From positions 41,108,488 through 41,172,487 of the forward strand of contig CM073897.1 of assembly GCA_037176705.1 (NCBI GenBank): a stretch of 64,000 nt of DNA, read 5' to 3'. Under the pieces are notes generated by a model. That model searched no databases. It was not told the DNA's origin and saw only the letters and a program-made list of their open reading frames with translations. This stretch comes from Molossus alvarezi (lineage: Eukaryota > Chordata > Mammalia > Chiroptera > Molossidae). This document shows, piece by piece, positions 1-11,370 of the stretch (position 1 is the stretch's first letter; each line of letters begins with the position of its first letter). The position numbers and the translations under genes are program-made.

Positions 1-510
1 AGTTCCACATCTTCTCTGAAACATAGGAAAACCTTCAGATTTTGAAAAAGCTGCTCTATGTATTAGGAAGGTGTAGAGATATGTTTATTTTTTATAGTAA
101 TTAAGGCTTATTTTAAGAATGAATGACACTGCTGAGGCAGAAGATTGGCCCTGTAACCCAAGGGTGTGTTTGATTTCTGCACTGGAGGAACAGAGACAAG
201 AGAAATGTGCCAGGGTCTCTGGGAACTTTCATGGGCTGAATCTTATCAGTTCCTAAGTATCTTCCTTGGCAGGGTTATACCTGGCTTTTCAGTGTGAATG
301 CTCAGTGCGTGAGATCATCATCTAAAATCCCTCATTACTCTGCACGTAAAGTGGATGCTTATTCAAAAGCAATCATGCTCACTATGTAGAGAGATCACCT
401 GCATTTTCTGTAATGTTGGCATTGGTACAACTCTCATTACTAGAGATGCCACTTAGAGTATCTTTCAGACTAAAAGATTGAAGAGGTGAGAGAGGGAACT
501 GATGTGCACC
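1..510. other. Unassigned sequence
   Basis: I see no repeat family, gene or convincing regulatory structure here. Short minus-strand open frames (61 and 93 codons) near its right edge run into the adjoining MIR and SINE and are not credible genes. Confidence 0.5.
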
Positions 511-514
511 ACAT

Positions 515-645
515 GCCAGCTCTGCATTAGGCACTGTAATTGGCACCTTAGCTGTACCTGTCTCCACTCTTGGTTGAAGAAAGGAGGTTCACAGAAGTGA
601 AGTCGCACCCCTAGGAAAACACAGCTGGGAGGTGCTAGCCCTATG
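515..645 (-). mobile_element. MIR SINE fragment
   Basis: Resembles the MIR core read in reverse: a 'gcattaggcactg' motif (compare MIR 'gtgccaggcactg') is followed by the area that normally reads 'cacacagctagtaagtgg', here 'aaacacagctgggaggtgc'. Old and diverged; the edges are approximate. Confidence 0.6.
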
Positions 646-654
646 ATATGTGTC

Positions 655-810
655 TGGGAGCATTGACCTATGCACATGCCCAGGTTGCAGGCTCCATGCC
701 CAGTAAGGGGCATGCAGGAGGCAGCCAATGAATGATTCTCTCTCACATGGATGTTTCAAGCTCTCTCTTCTCCATTCTTCTTTCTAAAAATCTGTAAAAA
801 TATATGTAAA
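655..810 (+). mobile_element. VES SINE, 5' truncated
   Basis: Bat tRNA-derived SINE lacking the first part of its tRNA head. The body motifs 'cacatgcccaggttg', 'ggggcatgcaggaggcagcc' and the 'tctctctcacatggatgttt' pyrimidine block are intact, followed by a degenerate A-rich tail. It abuts the MIR on its left. No clear TSD seen. Confidence 0.8.
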
Positions 811-949
811 CAAAACAAAAAATTGGCTTTTCTTGCCTTCTGCCTTAAATACAGACCTCAGATCAGATCTTTCAGATTAAAAAAAAAATGTATTGTGCAG
901 TATTAAAGATATAACAATAAACATCTTTCCCTTTAAGAAATAAAGTGTT

Positions 950-1370
950 AGCAGTGTAGTTGAAGCTTTTACTTTGCTTCCCTGAATGTATTTCCTGCCT
1001 CCCCTTCAAAGGAAAGCACTATCCTACCTTTTTGTACCAATTTAAATTTGAATATAGTTGTATAAATGCAGATACTTTGTGTATTTGTTGTTATAGTTAG
1101 TGAGAAATGATTATCTTATTGTTTTACAATTCTTGGTTGTTAGTAAAAAGGAATGAAGTTGACTTTTAGACATTCATCTTATTTTCAAAAACCTTACTAA
1201 CTCTCTTAGTCTAATACTTTGTCTGTAGATATTTTTGTGTTATCCCTGAAATTTTCATGCTTATGTAACTCTGGGGACTATTTTATTCCATTGATCTATT
1301 TGGTATTTTTGCATTAATTTTATATTCTTTTACTCTAAAACTTTCATTATTATTTTTTCATTGAGAACAG
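950..1370 (-). mobile_element. Old L1 fragment (ORF2-like)
   Basis: AT-rich sequence with antisense L1 ORF2 landmarks, such as the 'ccattgatctatttg' motif near the right end and an 'accttactaactctctta' segment to its left. Strongly diverged and without a usable reading frame. L1 encodes an endonuclease/reverse transcriptase; this copy is dead. Confidence 0.55.
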
Positions 1371-1795
1371 TGTTATTTATGTGTTTATTTTTTATATATA
1401 CCTAACATATGACATTGTGTATCTTAAAACTGTACAATGCATTGATTTGATACATTTATGTATTGTAGTACAATTACCCCTATGACATTAGCTAATATTT
1501 CTATCACATATAATTACCATTTCATTTTGTGGTGAGAACAATTAAGATCAAGTCTCTTAGTAACTTTGAAGTTTATAATACAATATCATTGACTATAATC
1601 ATCATGATATGCATTAGATCTCCAGAACTTATCTAGAAGACATAAGTTTATACCCTTAGACAATATCTCCTTAATTCCCCAAACCCCCAGCCCATGGTAA
1701 CCACCATTCCACTTTCTGATTTGATGAGTCCAATTTTTAGATTCCACATATACGTAAGTGATAACACAGTATTTCCCCTATATATCGCTCATTCT
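1370..1795 (-). mobile_element. Old L1 3' UTR fragment (L1M-like)
   Basis: Antisense copy of the L1M 3' UTR block ending in 'ttagattccacatata'. The same block recurs at the left ends of the L1 copies at about 13.7 and 32.7 kb, which supports the assignment. Confidence 0.7.
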
Positions 1796-1799
1796 TTTT

Positions 1800-2690
1800 T
1801 TTTCTTTTATTCCCTCTAACTGTGTTATTTGCAAGTTTTTATCCTTTAGCTTACCAATTCTATCTTCTGTTTCATCTGTTCTGCTGTAGATGCTCTCCAC
1901 TGGGTTTTTCTTTTCATTCATTGACTTCTTCAGCTCCAGAATTTCTATTTGTTTTTATATTTCTATCTCTTTGTTAAATTTCTTATTTTATTTATGAATT
2001 GTTTAGTTTATTTTGTTGAATCATTTTCCTGTGTTTTCTTGTGGGTTGACAGTTGCTTTCTGTCAATTCTGAGATGTCCTCCTATCTTCTGACTCGTGTT
2101 ATTATTGTTAAGTCTAACTCTCATTTCTAACTTTTTATTCCTACGTTCTTTTATTCTCTCCCTCCCTGACTATTTTTAAGATGTTCTCTTTGTCTTTAAT
2201 GCCCTATATTTTCTCCTTGACACATCTGGATATATGCTTTCATTCAGTCACTTGGGATATTTTTGTTTTCTGACTCTGCATTTTTAACCAGTTCTAGAAC
2301 ATTCTTACCTGTAAAATAATATCATATTGCCTCTTTAAAATTATTCCTATTCTCTTCTCTGAGTCTCATTTTAAATATTATTATCCATGTCTCTAATGTT
2401 TTCATTTATTGGTTTTTGTTTGTGCTTCATTCTGTATAAGTTATTCAGATATCTTGTACAATTCACTAATTCTCTCTTCACCTATTCCTATTCTTCTTTT
2501 TAGCCCAGATGAGAGAGCATTTTTGGCAAAATTGTGTATTTTTTAAGTAATTATTATTTTTTTTACTTCTGGGGGTTGTATGTGGTTCTTTTCAAATACA
2601 TTGAGTCATTTTTATTATTATATTCTAGTCTCATGTTTTGGGCTCCATGTTGTTTTTCCTTAAAAATGTTAAATATTCTTATATTCTGTA
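1800..2690 (-). mobile_element. Old L1 5'/ORF1 region fragment
   Basis: Contains 'gatgctctccactggg' and 'cattgacttcttcagctcc', the antisense of the coiled-coil coding part upstream of or within L1 ORF1. Degenerate with many stops. Its position beside a 3' UTR fragment implies a separate or heavily deleted element. Confidence 0.55.
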
Positions 2691-2694
2691 CAAC

Positions 2695-3545
2695 AGCTCC
2701 CCAAACCTGAAGCCTCCAGTATCTACTTCTGCTATTCATGTTTTCCTCAACCTTAGTGTCTCTAAGGGGAATTTACATTTACACTACTCCCAGGATCCCT
2801 GAAGCACCGTAAACCCAAAATTACTTGTAATACATTTTATACTTGAAATTTTACAAACCACACAGTGTGGTTTCACACACCAAACCAGTTTGAGGTATGG
2901 CCAGTAGTTACAAATTCTCACTGAGACATTTATCCGCTACCTCCAGAGCTAACACCAATAAACAAACAATACTCCTTGTGACTTTGCTTTGCTGGCAGGC
3001 CTTTCATTCTCTCTAAACTACCCTTTAACATAAATACAGCCTTTGAGGTTCTCAGCTTTATGTAAGAGTCGTAAGTTCTAATTCTGCATCTTCTGTGGTT
3101 CTAAAACCATTAAAACTCAAGGCTCTACATAGCTGATCCTGGAAAATGCCCCCAAGCCAACCACTCAGCACTTATTCATCACTATAGCTTGTTCTTTCTC
3201 AATTTATGGTCTCTGGAGATTTGCTTGTGTGCTTATGTAAGGGAAAGTGTAAGTGGGTACCAGTGAGCTTGGCTATGAATTTTTAAATGTTTATCATTTT
3301 TCACTGTCTAATTTTTTTAGACATTTCAGAAAATCTCACCTGCCAATTTATTGGAAGTATAGGTTTGTTTTATTAGCTGAGGTGACTGATTAGCTTTTGA
3401 TTTGAATTAGTGTTTATAGTGCAAAAGTTTCTAAAAATCAAAGAAGACTTTATCTGAAAATTTCTGCATGGTATACATTCTGTCATCTACAAAATATTGA
3501 CTTTCTAGAAAGTGAAGAGTGTCACATTCTAACAGTAAGCATTAT
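2695..3545. other. Unassigned sequence
   Basis: No repeat family assigned. It holds a small inverted repeat (aaaccaca-cag-tgtggttt, 2855-2873). The left half could be a worn LTR or DNA transposon but lacks diagnostic ends. Confidence 0.4.
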
Positions 3546-3554
3546 TCAGAGTTT

Positions 3555-3860
3555 GGCCTAAACATAACTTCTTCAATGAGGTTTCTCTGATTACTTTATA
3601 TAAATAGGTCGGCCCCCATACACCACACACCATTATCTATCACACTCCTTGTTTTCTTTATATTTTAATATGCTGAAATTAATTATGTGTTTGCATTTAT
3701 GCAATGTCTGTCATCCCTTCTAAAATGTAATAGACCACAAGTTACATAAAAGCAGGGATTATAACTGTTTTATTTACCACTGTGTCACTGGAACCTTAAA
3801 GAATGTATTACCCATAGCAAGAACTAAATGACTAATTCACTGAATGAATGAACAAATAAA
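3555..3860 (+). mobile_element. L2 LINE 3' end
   Basis: Follows the L2 3' UTR order: 'gaggtttctctga', a region like 'atgtctgtcatccc...taaaatgtaatagacc', 'agcagggattata', and a terminal 'tgaatgaatgaacaaataaa'. Ancient and immobile. Confidence 0.85.
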
Positions 3861-3991
3861 GGAAAAGAAAAGCCTGGCTCAAAAATTATTAAATAGGAAG
3901 TCCCTACACTTAACCTTAGTTGCCATTTTCAAATGACATATAAGATAACTTAAACAACAATAATCTAACTTTTTTATTTCCTCTGAGACAA

Positions 3992-4233
3992 CCTAATATA
4001 ATTAAAAAATTTTTTTTTCCTTTATTGATTTCTAGAGAGAGACGAAGGGAGAGGAAGAAAGAGATAGAATCATCGATGAGAGAGAACATGAATAGGCTGC
4101 CTCCTGCATGCCCCCCCACTGGGACTCAGGCCCACAACCTGGGCATATGTCCTGACTGGGAATAGAACTGGTGACCACTTGGTGCATGGGTCAGTGCCCA
4201 ACCACAGAGCCACACCAGTTGGGCCCTAATATA
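3992..4233 (-). mobile_element. VES SINE with 9-bp TSD
   Basis: Full-length copy, read in reverse: T-rich tail with 'cctttattgatt', purine block, 'atcgatgagagagaacat', 'gcctcctgcatgcccccc', and the tRNA head ending 'gagccacaccagttgggcc'. The duplication 'cctaatata' flanks it at 3992-4000 and 4225-4233, placing the insertion exactly. The 67-codon minus frame inside is a SINE artefact. Confidence 0.95.
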
Positions 4234-4534
4234 TTTCTTACATTTTGGAATAAGTAACCCAAATATTGACCTGGCACTACAAGCTATTCTTTAAACCTAT
4301 CTATTTTTTCTAAATAATTAAAAAATGAATTTGACACGGGAGCAAAAATGAATATTTCTGGATAAAATTGTTGTTGTTTATTGTTATGTTAAAGTTGTTT
4401 ATTGAGCCAGAGAACTCAATTTTGTTTTTTTATGCTATCACTACCCAAAATGTTGGATGACTAGTCATAGCAAAAATAATAAAATGTTACTCAATTCAAT
4501 CCTTGCAGGTATATTGTGTGGTTGGTTTTGCTAG

Positions 4535-4640
4535 CTCATGCCCGTTATAGATCAGGAAAGTGAGACTCAAGGAAATTTAATAAATTGTCCAAGATCATAG
4601 TGACCAAGGTAAAATTGGATCAAATACTTCTCCCTTCTGA
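4535..4640 (-). mobile_element. MIR fragment
   Basis: Shows the reversed MIR core: 'tatagatcaggaaagtgagactcaagg' broken as gatcaggaaagtgagactc, followed by 'aattgtccaagatcatag', the counterpart of 'cttgcccaaggtcacacag'. Confidence 0.75.
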
Positions 4641-4644
4641 ACGA

Positions 4645-4990
4645 ACACACACTCCAGTACCATGAAGCAGGAGAGCTGAACACGTGGCCCCGGGCACTAA
4701 ATGCTGTTGCACTCTGTGACAAAGGCGAGTTGTGGGGGGACCAGAGTTGGTCAAGTGGTACTCAGTGCTCAAGAACACCTGGCCCCCATATACACTCCAT
4801 AAACTCAAGGAAAGTGAAAGAAAACTCCACCTTTCTCTGACTTTGTGTGACCCCCTCACTACTGCCTTATACCTGATTTTACAAAGCTAAACTCATTGTG
4901 AGGGTGGGCAGAAAGGGAGAAGATGAATGAGCAATTTACTAAGGGGTCTATATCACACCTCCAGTCCAGGAATTGCTGTTAAAACTGAGA
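4645..4990. other. Unassigned sequence
   Basis: Single-copy in appearance. A 79-codon minus-strand frame (4620-4859) has no recognisable domain and starts in the MIR, so I do not call it coding. Confidence 0.4.
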
Positions 4991-5004
4991 AAACTACAAG
5001 AAAT

Positions 5005-5060
5005 AATTTACTGTGTGCTGAGAATTGTGCTCTATGCTATGCATACAAGGATGGCACTTA
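5005..5060 (-). mobile_element. Short MIR-like fragment
   Basis: 'tttactgtgtgctgagaat' followed by 'tgtgctctatgct' matches the reversed MIR 3' part (tactatgtgccaggcactgtgctaagc). Too short for certainty. Confidence 0.45.
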
Positions 5061-5334
5061 AAATTTGCATAACAGGATATAAGGTACTTCATGGTACTGC
5101 TAACATTAATTATGTTTGGAATGTCATCTAAAAGAAGTTTGATCTTCTCCTTAGAGTCTAGGAGTGGAGAAAGAGAAAGACCTTCCTGGGCCTAATGGTG
5201 CTTGTCAACGCATATTTATTGTCCACTCTAGCCCAACGCCGTGCAAGATGCTGTAGGAATGAAGTCATCTTCTGATCTCCCCTTGCACTTTGTCTCTGCC
5301 TCACTGGCACCACTGACTACGGTGATCCTTAGTA

Positions 5335-5425
5335 CTGCAATTTATGAGAACAACTTACCTTTATGTAGCACTCTACACTTCACAAGGGACTTTCAGGGAT
5401 TATGCCATTTGATCTAATTTATGAA
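5335..5425 (-). mobile_element. MIR (MIR3/MIRc-like) fragment
   Basis: 'cctttatgtagcactctac' then 'cttcacaagggactttcag' and 'tatgccatttgatc' fit the reversed MIR3-type 3' region. Confidence 0.6.
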
Positions 5426-5429
5426 CATG

Positions 5430-5990
5430 CTCTATCCATCTATTAGACAGTTATCGCATGTTAACTATATCTGATTCAACCTTGTACTGCCCATGTTGAC
5501 CCTCCCTGTCCCCAGTCCTAACTAAGCCAAAGAAATGGCAAAAAAAATAGGTATTTCAAAGTCTGGAACAGGCATGTTGACAGTTTTCTTATGCTCAGGA
5601 AGCAGCAAGTAAATAAATATTCATGGAATTTTATAATTACCTTCTCCCAATGCAGTGATCACTCTGAACACAATGCGATTCTTCATCTGAATATCATCTC
5701 ACCACAAAGAGTAGCCCGCTAACCATTTCAACCTCTTTGGGAATAAGCCGTGACCCAAATCCCACATAAGTCAACCCCACTATTTGAGCAGTGGATAGTG
5801 AATTTTCAGCCTATGCTATGTTCCTGGATCTTTCAGGCTCTTCATAGCCCTGAGGCATAATGAGGCTATGATAGGTGTAAGGCTTTCCCTGGACAGGCTG
5901 GATTTGAACCTGGAGGCCCTGGTGGCAAGTGCATGTAAGGTGCGCAGGGGTAAGGAATTTGGGCTTTTCATCTAATTGAGCTGGAAATTA
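5430..5990. other. Unassigned sequence
   Basis: No gene or clear repeat. Around 5830-5940 a segment ending 'ggctggatttgaacctgg' may be a worn reversed MIR. The rest is featureless to me. Confidence 0.4.
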
Positions 5991-5994
5991 ATTG

Positions 5995-6356
5995 TGTTAT
6001 GAACTGAATTGTGTTCTCCCAAAATTCTTATGTTGAAGTTCTAACCCCCAGTACCTTAGAATAGAATGTGACTGTATTTAGAGACAGGGCCTTTAAATGG
6101 GTAACTGAGTTAAAATGAGGTCATCATACTGGGCACTAACCCAATGTGACTACTGTCTTTATAAAAGAGGAGACTAGGGCACACAAAGAGGGATGGCCCA
6201 TCTGTAAACAAGGAGAAAGGCCTCCAGAGAAACCAAACATGCTGATATCTTGATCTTGGACTTCTAGCTTCTAGAACTGTGAGAAGATACATTTGTGTTG
6301 TCTTAGCCACCCACTGTGTAATATTTGTTATGGCAGCCCTAGTAAATGGACACATA
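5995..6356 (+). mobile_element. Solitary MaLR LTR (MST/MLT1-like)
   Basis: Starts 'tgttatgaactgaattgtg' and continues through the typical MaLR blocks 'cttatgttgaagttctaac', 'tttataaaagaggagac', 'gatcttggacttctagctt' and 'cagccctagtaaatgga'. About 360 bases, the normal LTR length, with no internal ERVL-MaLR region attached, so it is a solo LTR. No 5-bp TSD could be confirmed. Confidence 0.88.
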
Positions 6357-6394
6357 TAGCCCAGATGTAATTTTCAATAAGAAAGAATAAAGGG

Positions 6395-6730
6395 AATGCC
6401 TTCAAATATTTATTAGGCACCTATTGTGCACCAGGCATTATGTGAGGTAGTCACTGGAGGCACACAAAGAAAAATAATTATTACCCTTGAATCCACAGGC
6501 AAGCAGGAGAAACAGGCAAACAGATAACTAATAATCACATAATATCAACGTCAAAACAGAATGCTGGGGGAACAAATGGAAGAAAGCCAGTCACTGGGGT
6601 GCAGCAGGGAATGCATCACCCACAAAGTGGCTGGTAAGCAGAACCGTGAGAAGTAGCCATGGGTCAGAATCCATATGACAGGACTCCGTGAGCAAAGGCG
6701 TTCTAGGTGGAGAAAACATGGCAGAATCCA
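6395..6730 (-). mobile_element. L2 LINE 3' region
   Basis: Reversed L2: 'atatttattaggcacctattgtgcaccaggc', broken here as aatatttattaggcaccta and tgtgcaccaggcatt, then the more 5' part with 'gagcaaaggcgttctaggtg'. The small plus-strand frame at 6675-6875 starts inside it and is not a gene. Confidence 0.8.
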
Positions 6731-6734
6731 TACT

Positions 6735-7545
6735 CCAAAATCCAGACTTGTGGGAGAGAAAAGTACATGGGACCTCCCACCTCCTGACTTTTCGCCTATT
6801 TGTACTTACTTAGCTGATATTTATTTAACTGGCAATATGGTTTCCCAAAGATTATTCAACCAGAAAATTCATTAAACTCTATTACAACGACCACACAAAT
6901 TAATAATATCTCATTGTTCTGTCTAAAAGGGATTTGAAACTTCATCTTGTGCATTTTTTTTAAACAATTACTGGGAAACCTACTTAGAAACACCAATTAT
7001 AGTAAACTTTTAATTCTTTACTTAATCAGTCTTCTTAGACTTACTATTTCTTATCTGTGAACCAGCACTGCCTTCCTCTGATGTCTTGCCGCTCCTCGGG
7101 AAGAGGTGTGCTCAAGAGGCCTGAGAGCTAATGAGACATTCCTTAAGGACATTTGCAGGGCTTTTTTTTTTTTTCTTAAATCATTTTCTTAGTTGGTAGA
7201 AGAAAAATCAAGATATATGCGCTGATCCTCCAAGAAATTCTGCTGGATTTTTGTCGATGCTCAGGAAGCATTTATAGAGGCAGATATGTTCCGTTTGGTG
7301 CAGGCCAATCAATACCTTAGTGTCTGTGGGAGGGTGGGTGTCCACAGAAACGAATGTTTTCACAGACTGTTTGCTAACACCTGGGCTATACCTGCAGGCT
7401 GCTTAAGAGCAGCTGGTATAGAGGGCTTGCTCACTTCCACCATCTCCCTCCACATGGTTAATTAGCAAGGCTGGCCCCAGGCCAAGTGGCAGAAGCAATG
7501 ATGTCTGTGATCCCTGCAGCTTCCCGAGACTGTCTGATGCCCCTC
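6735..7545. other. Repeat-free block
   Basis: Eight hundred bases with no recognised repeat, moderate GC content and mixed composition, including 'atggttaattagcaagg' and a TATA-like 'catttatagagg'. It might hold conserved noncoding sequence, but I cannot test that here. Confidence 0.4.
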
Positions 7546-7744
7546 ATTCACGTCCTCCTGCCACCTCCAACCCCAGGCTCAAAGAATTCTGCACACAAAG
7601 GACATAAAGAGTTTGTGGGACCAACCCCAGCTTTTCCCTGAAGCAGACTTTGGAGTATCCAATACCTTTCTTGTTATCTGAGCCTATCTTTGAGCATTTA
7701 AAAAATTTTTTTTTAAAAAACATGCCCTTATTTTGAGCACAAAG

Positions 7745-7800
7745 TGATTCACTCATTCAGTATTTATTGAGCACCTACTGTGTTCATTCTGCTTTAAGAG
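7745..7800 (-). mobile_element. L2 3' end fragment
   Basis: 'cactcattcagtatttatt' followed directly by 'gagcacctactgtgttc' is the reversed L2 terminus. Confidence 0.7.
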
Positions 7801-8089
7801 AATCCAGAGGCTCCCAGGGATCATTTATCGTGCAAGGAAAAGAGCCCATTGCCTTCATTCCTCCTCCCAAACGTGATTAGTGCCCTTTGGGTCTTGTCTA
7901 CTCATTCTATCCTTTGCCATTTTTACTTGGGTTCCCTTAGGGACCCCTCTGCCCTAGGCCTGGAGTGGTTTTGTTTACTCTGCAGATTCTCTCCCTGACG
8001 GTGCTCCATCTCAGGCCCCGCCCACTGCAGGCAGCCTCAGTCCCTGTCAGGAGGAACAGCGCGATTTCATCTCTGGTGCTGTTTGGTGT

Positions 8090-8255
8090 CCTTTGTCTGG
8101 AAGGCTTTCCCCTCCCTTAGTCACCTGGTAAACACCTTTCTTCTCTCTTCTCTGCCCTCACATACCCCTCAGTGCCCTCGTCTTACACACGGGACCATAG
8201 TCACCTTTTACTGTTAACAACTACCCAGTGACTGGCGTATCAGTGCTCAATCAAT
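8090..8255 (+). mobile_element. Possible L2 fragment
   Basis: 'aaggctttcccctcc' and a terminal 'gcgtatcagtgctcaatcaatg' resemble the L2 3' UTR with losses in between. Tentative. Confidence 0.4.
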
Positions 8256-9600
8256 GTATATCAACTTCATGGATCTTGTCTCAGATTAAAGAAAGGCTCC
8301 ATGCGATCCATTAAGGGAACTGTTATTGAGCAAACTCCCACATAATGCCAGGGCCAGGGTACTGGCAACTCCTGCTTGTGCCTGAGCTTGGCCCTGGCTT
8401 CCGGTTGCAGGACTTCCAACTTTGCATCCTCTTTCTGACCCAGTCTTCTTCCAGCGAGCCAGCCCTCATAGCCCTTCACCTCCCTCTGTCCTTTCTGCTC
8501 CCCTTCTCTGGAGGTTTAGGGCATTCGTTCTAGCTTCCCCACCCCAGCCTCCCAGCCTCTCACATGCATCAAGTTCCCATCATCTGCCTTCTGGCTTCCT
8601 TGACCACCCAGGAGTCCCCTTCTCAGTAGTTCGTAGGGTAAAGTTGTGCTCTGAGCCCACTAGTCTCATGACTTTTTTTTTTCTTTTTCTTCTCTCCCTA
8701 GTCCTCTGCCTCTCTCTTCCATCCCTTGGTTTTCCTGCTGTTAACAAGTGTCTACATATAATCTCAAAAGTCTGGACTCTCACTCAACTATTGTTTTTGA
8801 ATAATCTCTATCTTCAAGTTTACTGCATAGACCACTATGCCAGTTGTTTTTATAGTGAGCAGGAGAAAAAAAAAGATAAAAGGAAAAAAAACACATCATT
8901 TAATAAGAGGACAATATTCACCATACAACAGTAAATGTTTAACAATTAGGGTTTTTGTGTGTGTTTTTTTTTTCCCGGAAGAAATCATTGTTAATGTTCC
9001 TCTTGGAAATCATCAAATTTTACGGTGGCAAACATTTAGTCTAGAAGTTATAAATTGGTGATCCAGAAACCAGAGTTTTGACTGCAGATTTTTTTCCAAC
9101 ACTGACTTTTAAAAATTTTTGTATTTTAATATTCATATCCCTTGGCTCACCAAGGCCCTTGCACTCCCTGTGGCCACATGAAGCAGGCACATCACCCACG
9201 CAGCTCCCGAAGGCATGTGAGCTCCTGTCGAAACCTCTCTTTGGAGGATCAGAGAGCAGCAGGGATCTGCTCAGGGTTACAGACTAGTTAGTTGCAATGC
9301 TCGCACTAGACGGCTGTCTAACTTTTAGCCCAGGGCTCTTCTGCTATGACCCAGGTGCCTCTCAGAATACCTAATATAACAGCGTAAGCAGAATTTGAAT
9401 TTTCTTAGCCTGTAGAAAGGAGGGTCACGTTAAAAGTGAAACTCCAAATTTTCCTGGCTCCTGTTCAAACGAGCACATGGAAGAAATCCGTCCCACTATA
9501 GAAACTGACCCAGTTAATGTTTTCAAGTCCTCAGTGCAGGGGTCTCACATGTACTCAGAAAACAAATTCTTCAGCCAGTCATCACATGACATTTGGCACA
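8255..9600. other. Unassigned sequence
   Basis: Includes poly-T and poly-A runs (8671-8682, 8865-8890) and a 170-codon plus-strand frame (8422-8934). That frame is rich in Ser, Pro and Leu, then turns into a Lys run from the poly-A tract, so I read it as chance. No repeat family recognised. Confidence 0.4.
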
Positions 9601-9603
9601 TCC

Positions 9604-9837
9604 CCCTCATCCAATCTATTTTTTTTTTCCTTTATAGATTTTAGAGAGAGAGGGAGGGAGAGATAGAAACATCGATGAGAGAGAACATCAATTGGCCGCC
9701 TCCTGCACACCCCCCAGTGGAGATCACGCCCACAATTTGGGCATGGGCCCTGACCGGGAATCAAACCAGTGACCTCTTGGTGCATCGGTCAATGCTCAGC
9801 CACTGAGCTATACCAACCGGACTCCCTCATTCAATCT
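9604..9837 (-). mobile_element. VES SINE with 14-bp TSD
   Basis: Complete copy bounded by 'ccctcatccaatct' (9604-9617) and 'ccctcattcaatct' (9824-9837), one mismatch. Reversed body: T-tail, 'agagagagagggaggg', 'catcgatgagagagaacatc', and tRNA head ending 'gagctataccaaccgga'. Same subtype as the copy near 4.1 kb. Confidence 0.95.
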
Positions 9838-10147
9838 GTGCATCCCTCTACTGCTGATCTTGTCTAGCCATGAGGCCATCTGAGAATGACCCTCCATTGT
9901 CACTGTACCTCAGGGTGTGACAACCAGTGTTGTCAATGCTATGCATCCTCAAACCAGGCCTTCCTATGCCCAGCACAGAAATGCACCCCGTAGGGCCACT
10001 CCTCACCATGGAAATCTGCTTCGGCAAATGTTTGCCTTTAGGCCTCTAGCCCCATCACTTCACCTCCTCTACCCAAGCGTGCCAATCCCTTTAAGTTGTA
10101 GCCAGGAACCCTTGCTACTGTAATCCTGGCATGGTTTATATTTTCTT

Positions 10148-10280
10148 CTCGGAAGCTCATTTGTCCCATCTTTGAAAACAGGTTGATCATGCCTCCCTCC
10201 TGGAGCTGTTGCAAAGATTAAATGAGACACTATCTGTGAAAGTGCCCGGCAAGAGGCAATATGCTGAATGAACGCTGGGT
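10148..10280 (+). mobile_element. MIR fragment
   Basis: Forward MIR 3' half: 'tttgtcccatctttgaaaac' (compare 'tttcctcatctgtaaaat'), 'ggagctgttgcaaagatt', then 'aaatgagacactatctgtg' and 'aaagtgcccggca'. Confidence 0.8.
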
Positions 10281-10612
10281 CTGCAATTGGTAGCTTATAA
10301 AGCCTTCTGTTCTCAGCTTCCACTAGTTACCAGCCTCTCATGTTTAGTCATTATTTTGTGTGTATCTAGTTTTTCTTTTTAAAAACAAACACAATATTTT
10401 AAAGTTGAAAGCCTAAACAAATCCACTCAAATTTGCATAGCTCTTAGGTTATTAGATTCTTGGTAAATGTCATAAGTCTTTTCCATGGGTATCCATTTTC
10501 AATTTAATTCAACTAACCGCCCTTGAACACTTACTACTAGACCTGCACTGGGCATGTACATGTCTCTTTTCTAAGAAATCAATTAACTAGATCTAGACCA
10601 CATTGTGTTTTA

Positions 10613-10622
10613 CTATAAATAG
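10613..10622 (+). promoter_or_regulatory. MEF2-type motif
   Basis: The decamer ctataaatag is an exact match to the MEF2 consensus CTA(A/T)4TAG and is also TATA-like. It lies in repeat-free AT-rich sequence. One 10-mer in 64 kb may be chance, so this is only a candidate site. Confidence 0.25.
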
Positions 10623-10704
10623 CAAATCTAAGAAGAATGATTAAATGACATGAGCAGCAACGAATGCTGAAAATACTCAGGCCATAGTGTTTGAAAAGCA
10701 CATT

Positions 10705-10890
10705 CTATAGAAATTCTCAGTCAAGAGACCTGAATTGGAGCCTTAGCTCACCACCAAATCACTGTGTAACCTTGGGAATGCTCTGTGAATTTTTGGAATT
10801 TCAGATTCCTCGTCTGGGCAATGAGAATTGAAGACAATAATGTTATGCTGTAGGATTGCGGTTAAGATCCCGTATGCAAAACACCTACTA
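10705..10890 (+). mobile_element. MIR, nearly full length
   Basis: Forward MIR order visible: 'agacctgaattggagcctt', 'actgtgtaaccttggg', 'tcagattcctcgtctggg', 'gaattgaagacaataatg', and a 3' part like 'caaaacacctactaa'. Confidence 0.8.
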
Positions 10891-11096
10891 AATTTTAAAA
10901 TCTTTTAACATTTTGCGAGTGTTCATATTCCATATAAGTGATCTTTTTTTAAAGCTTTATGATAATTTCTTCATTTTTCATAAAAATTATTGTCAGGCGG
11001 AATTGATCTGTGAGGCAATTTTCTAAGACTTGACTGTTCCGCTTTGTATTCATCTAGATTCTCCAAGAAGCAGATTCCAAAGCCAGATTAAACATA

Positions 11097-11370
11097 CAAG
11101 GGTTCTATTTGTTGTTGTTGTTAATCCTCACCCAAGGATATTTATCCATTGATTTTTCTTTTTTTTTAGATAGAGTGGAAGGGAGAGAGAAAGAGAAACA
11201 TCAGTGTGACAGAGACACATTAATTGGTTGCCTCCTGCACAAACCTAACCAGGGCTGGGAATCACACCTGTACCCAGGTACGTTCCCTTCACCAGGACAT
11301 GAACCCACGACCCTCTGGTCCACAGGCCCATGCTGTAAACGCTGAGCCAACCAGACAGGGCAAGGGTTCT
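11097..11370 (-). mobile_element. VES SINE with 10-bp TSD
   Basis: Flanked by perfect 'caagggttct' copies (11097-11106, 11361-11370). This subtype ends in 'tcctcacccaaggatattt' (forward: a GGGTGAGGA tail motif), unlike the 'aatcaataaa' subtype at 4.1 and 9.7 kb. The tRNA head ends 'gagccaaccagacagggc'. Frames on both strands here are SINE-derived. Confidence 0.95.

Noticed and set aside
2855..2873. Inverted repeat aaaccaca-cag-tgtggttt as a regulatory hairpin
   Set aside because: Eight-base arms with a short loop are expected by chance at this scale, and no supporting context was seen.
5995..6356. Possible complete endogenous retrovirus
   Set aside because: Only one LTR-length MaLR segment is present, with no internal region or second LTR nearby.
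8422..8934. 170-codon plus-strand open frame
   Set aside because: Ser/Pro-rich start, then Phe/Leu and Lys runs produced by poly-T and poly-A tracts; typical chance frame.
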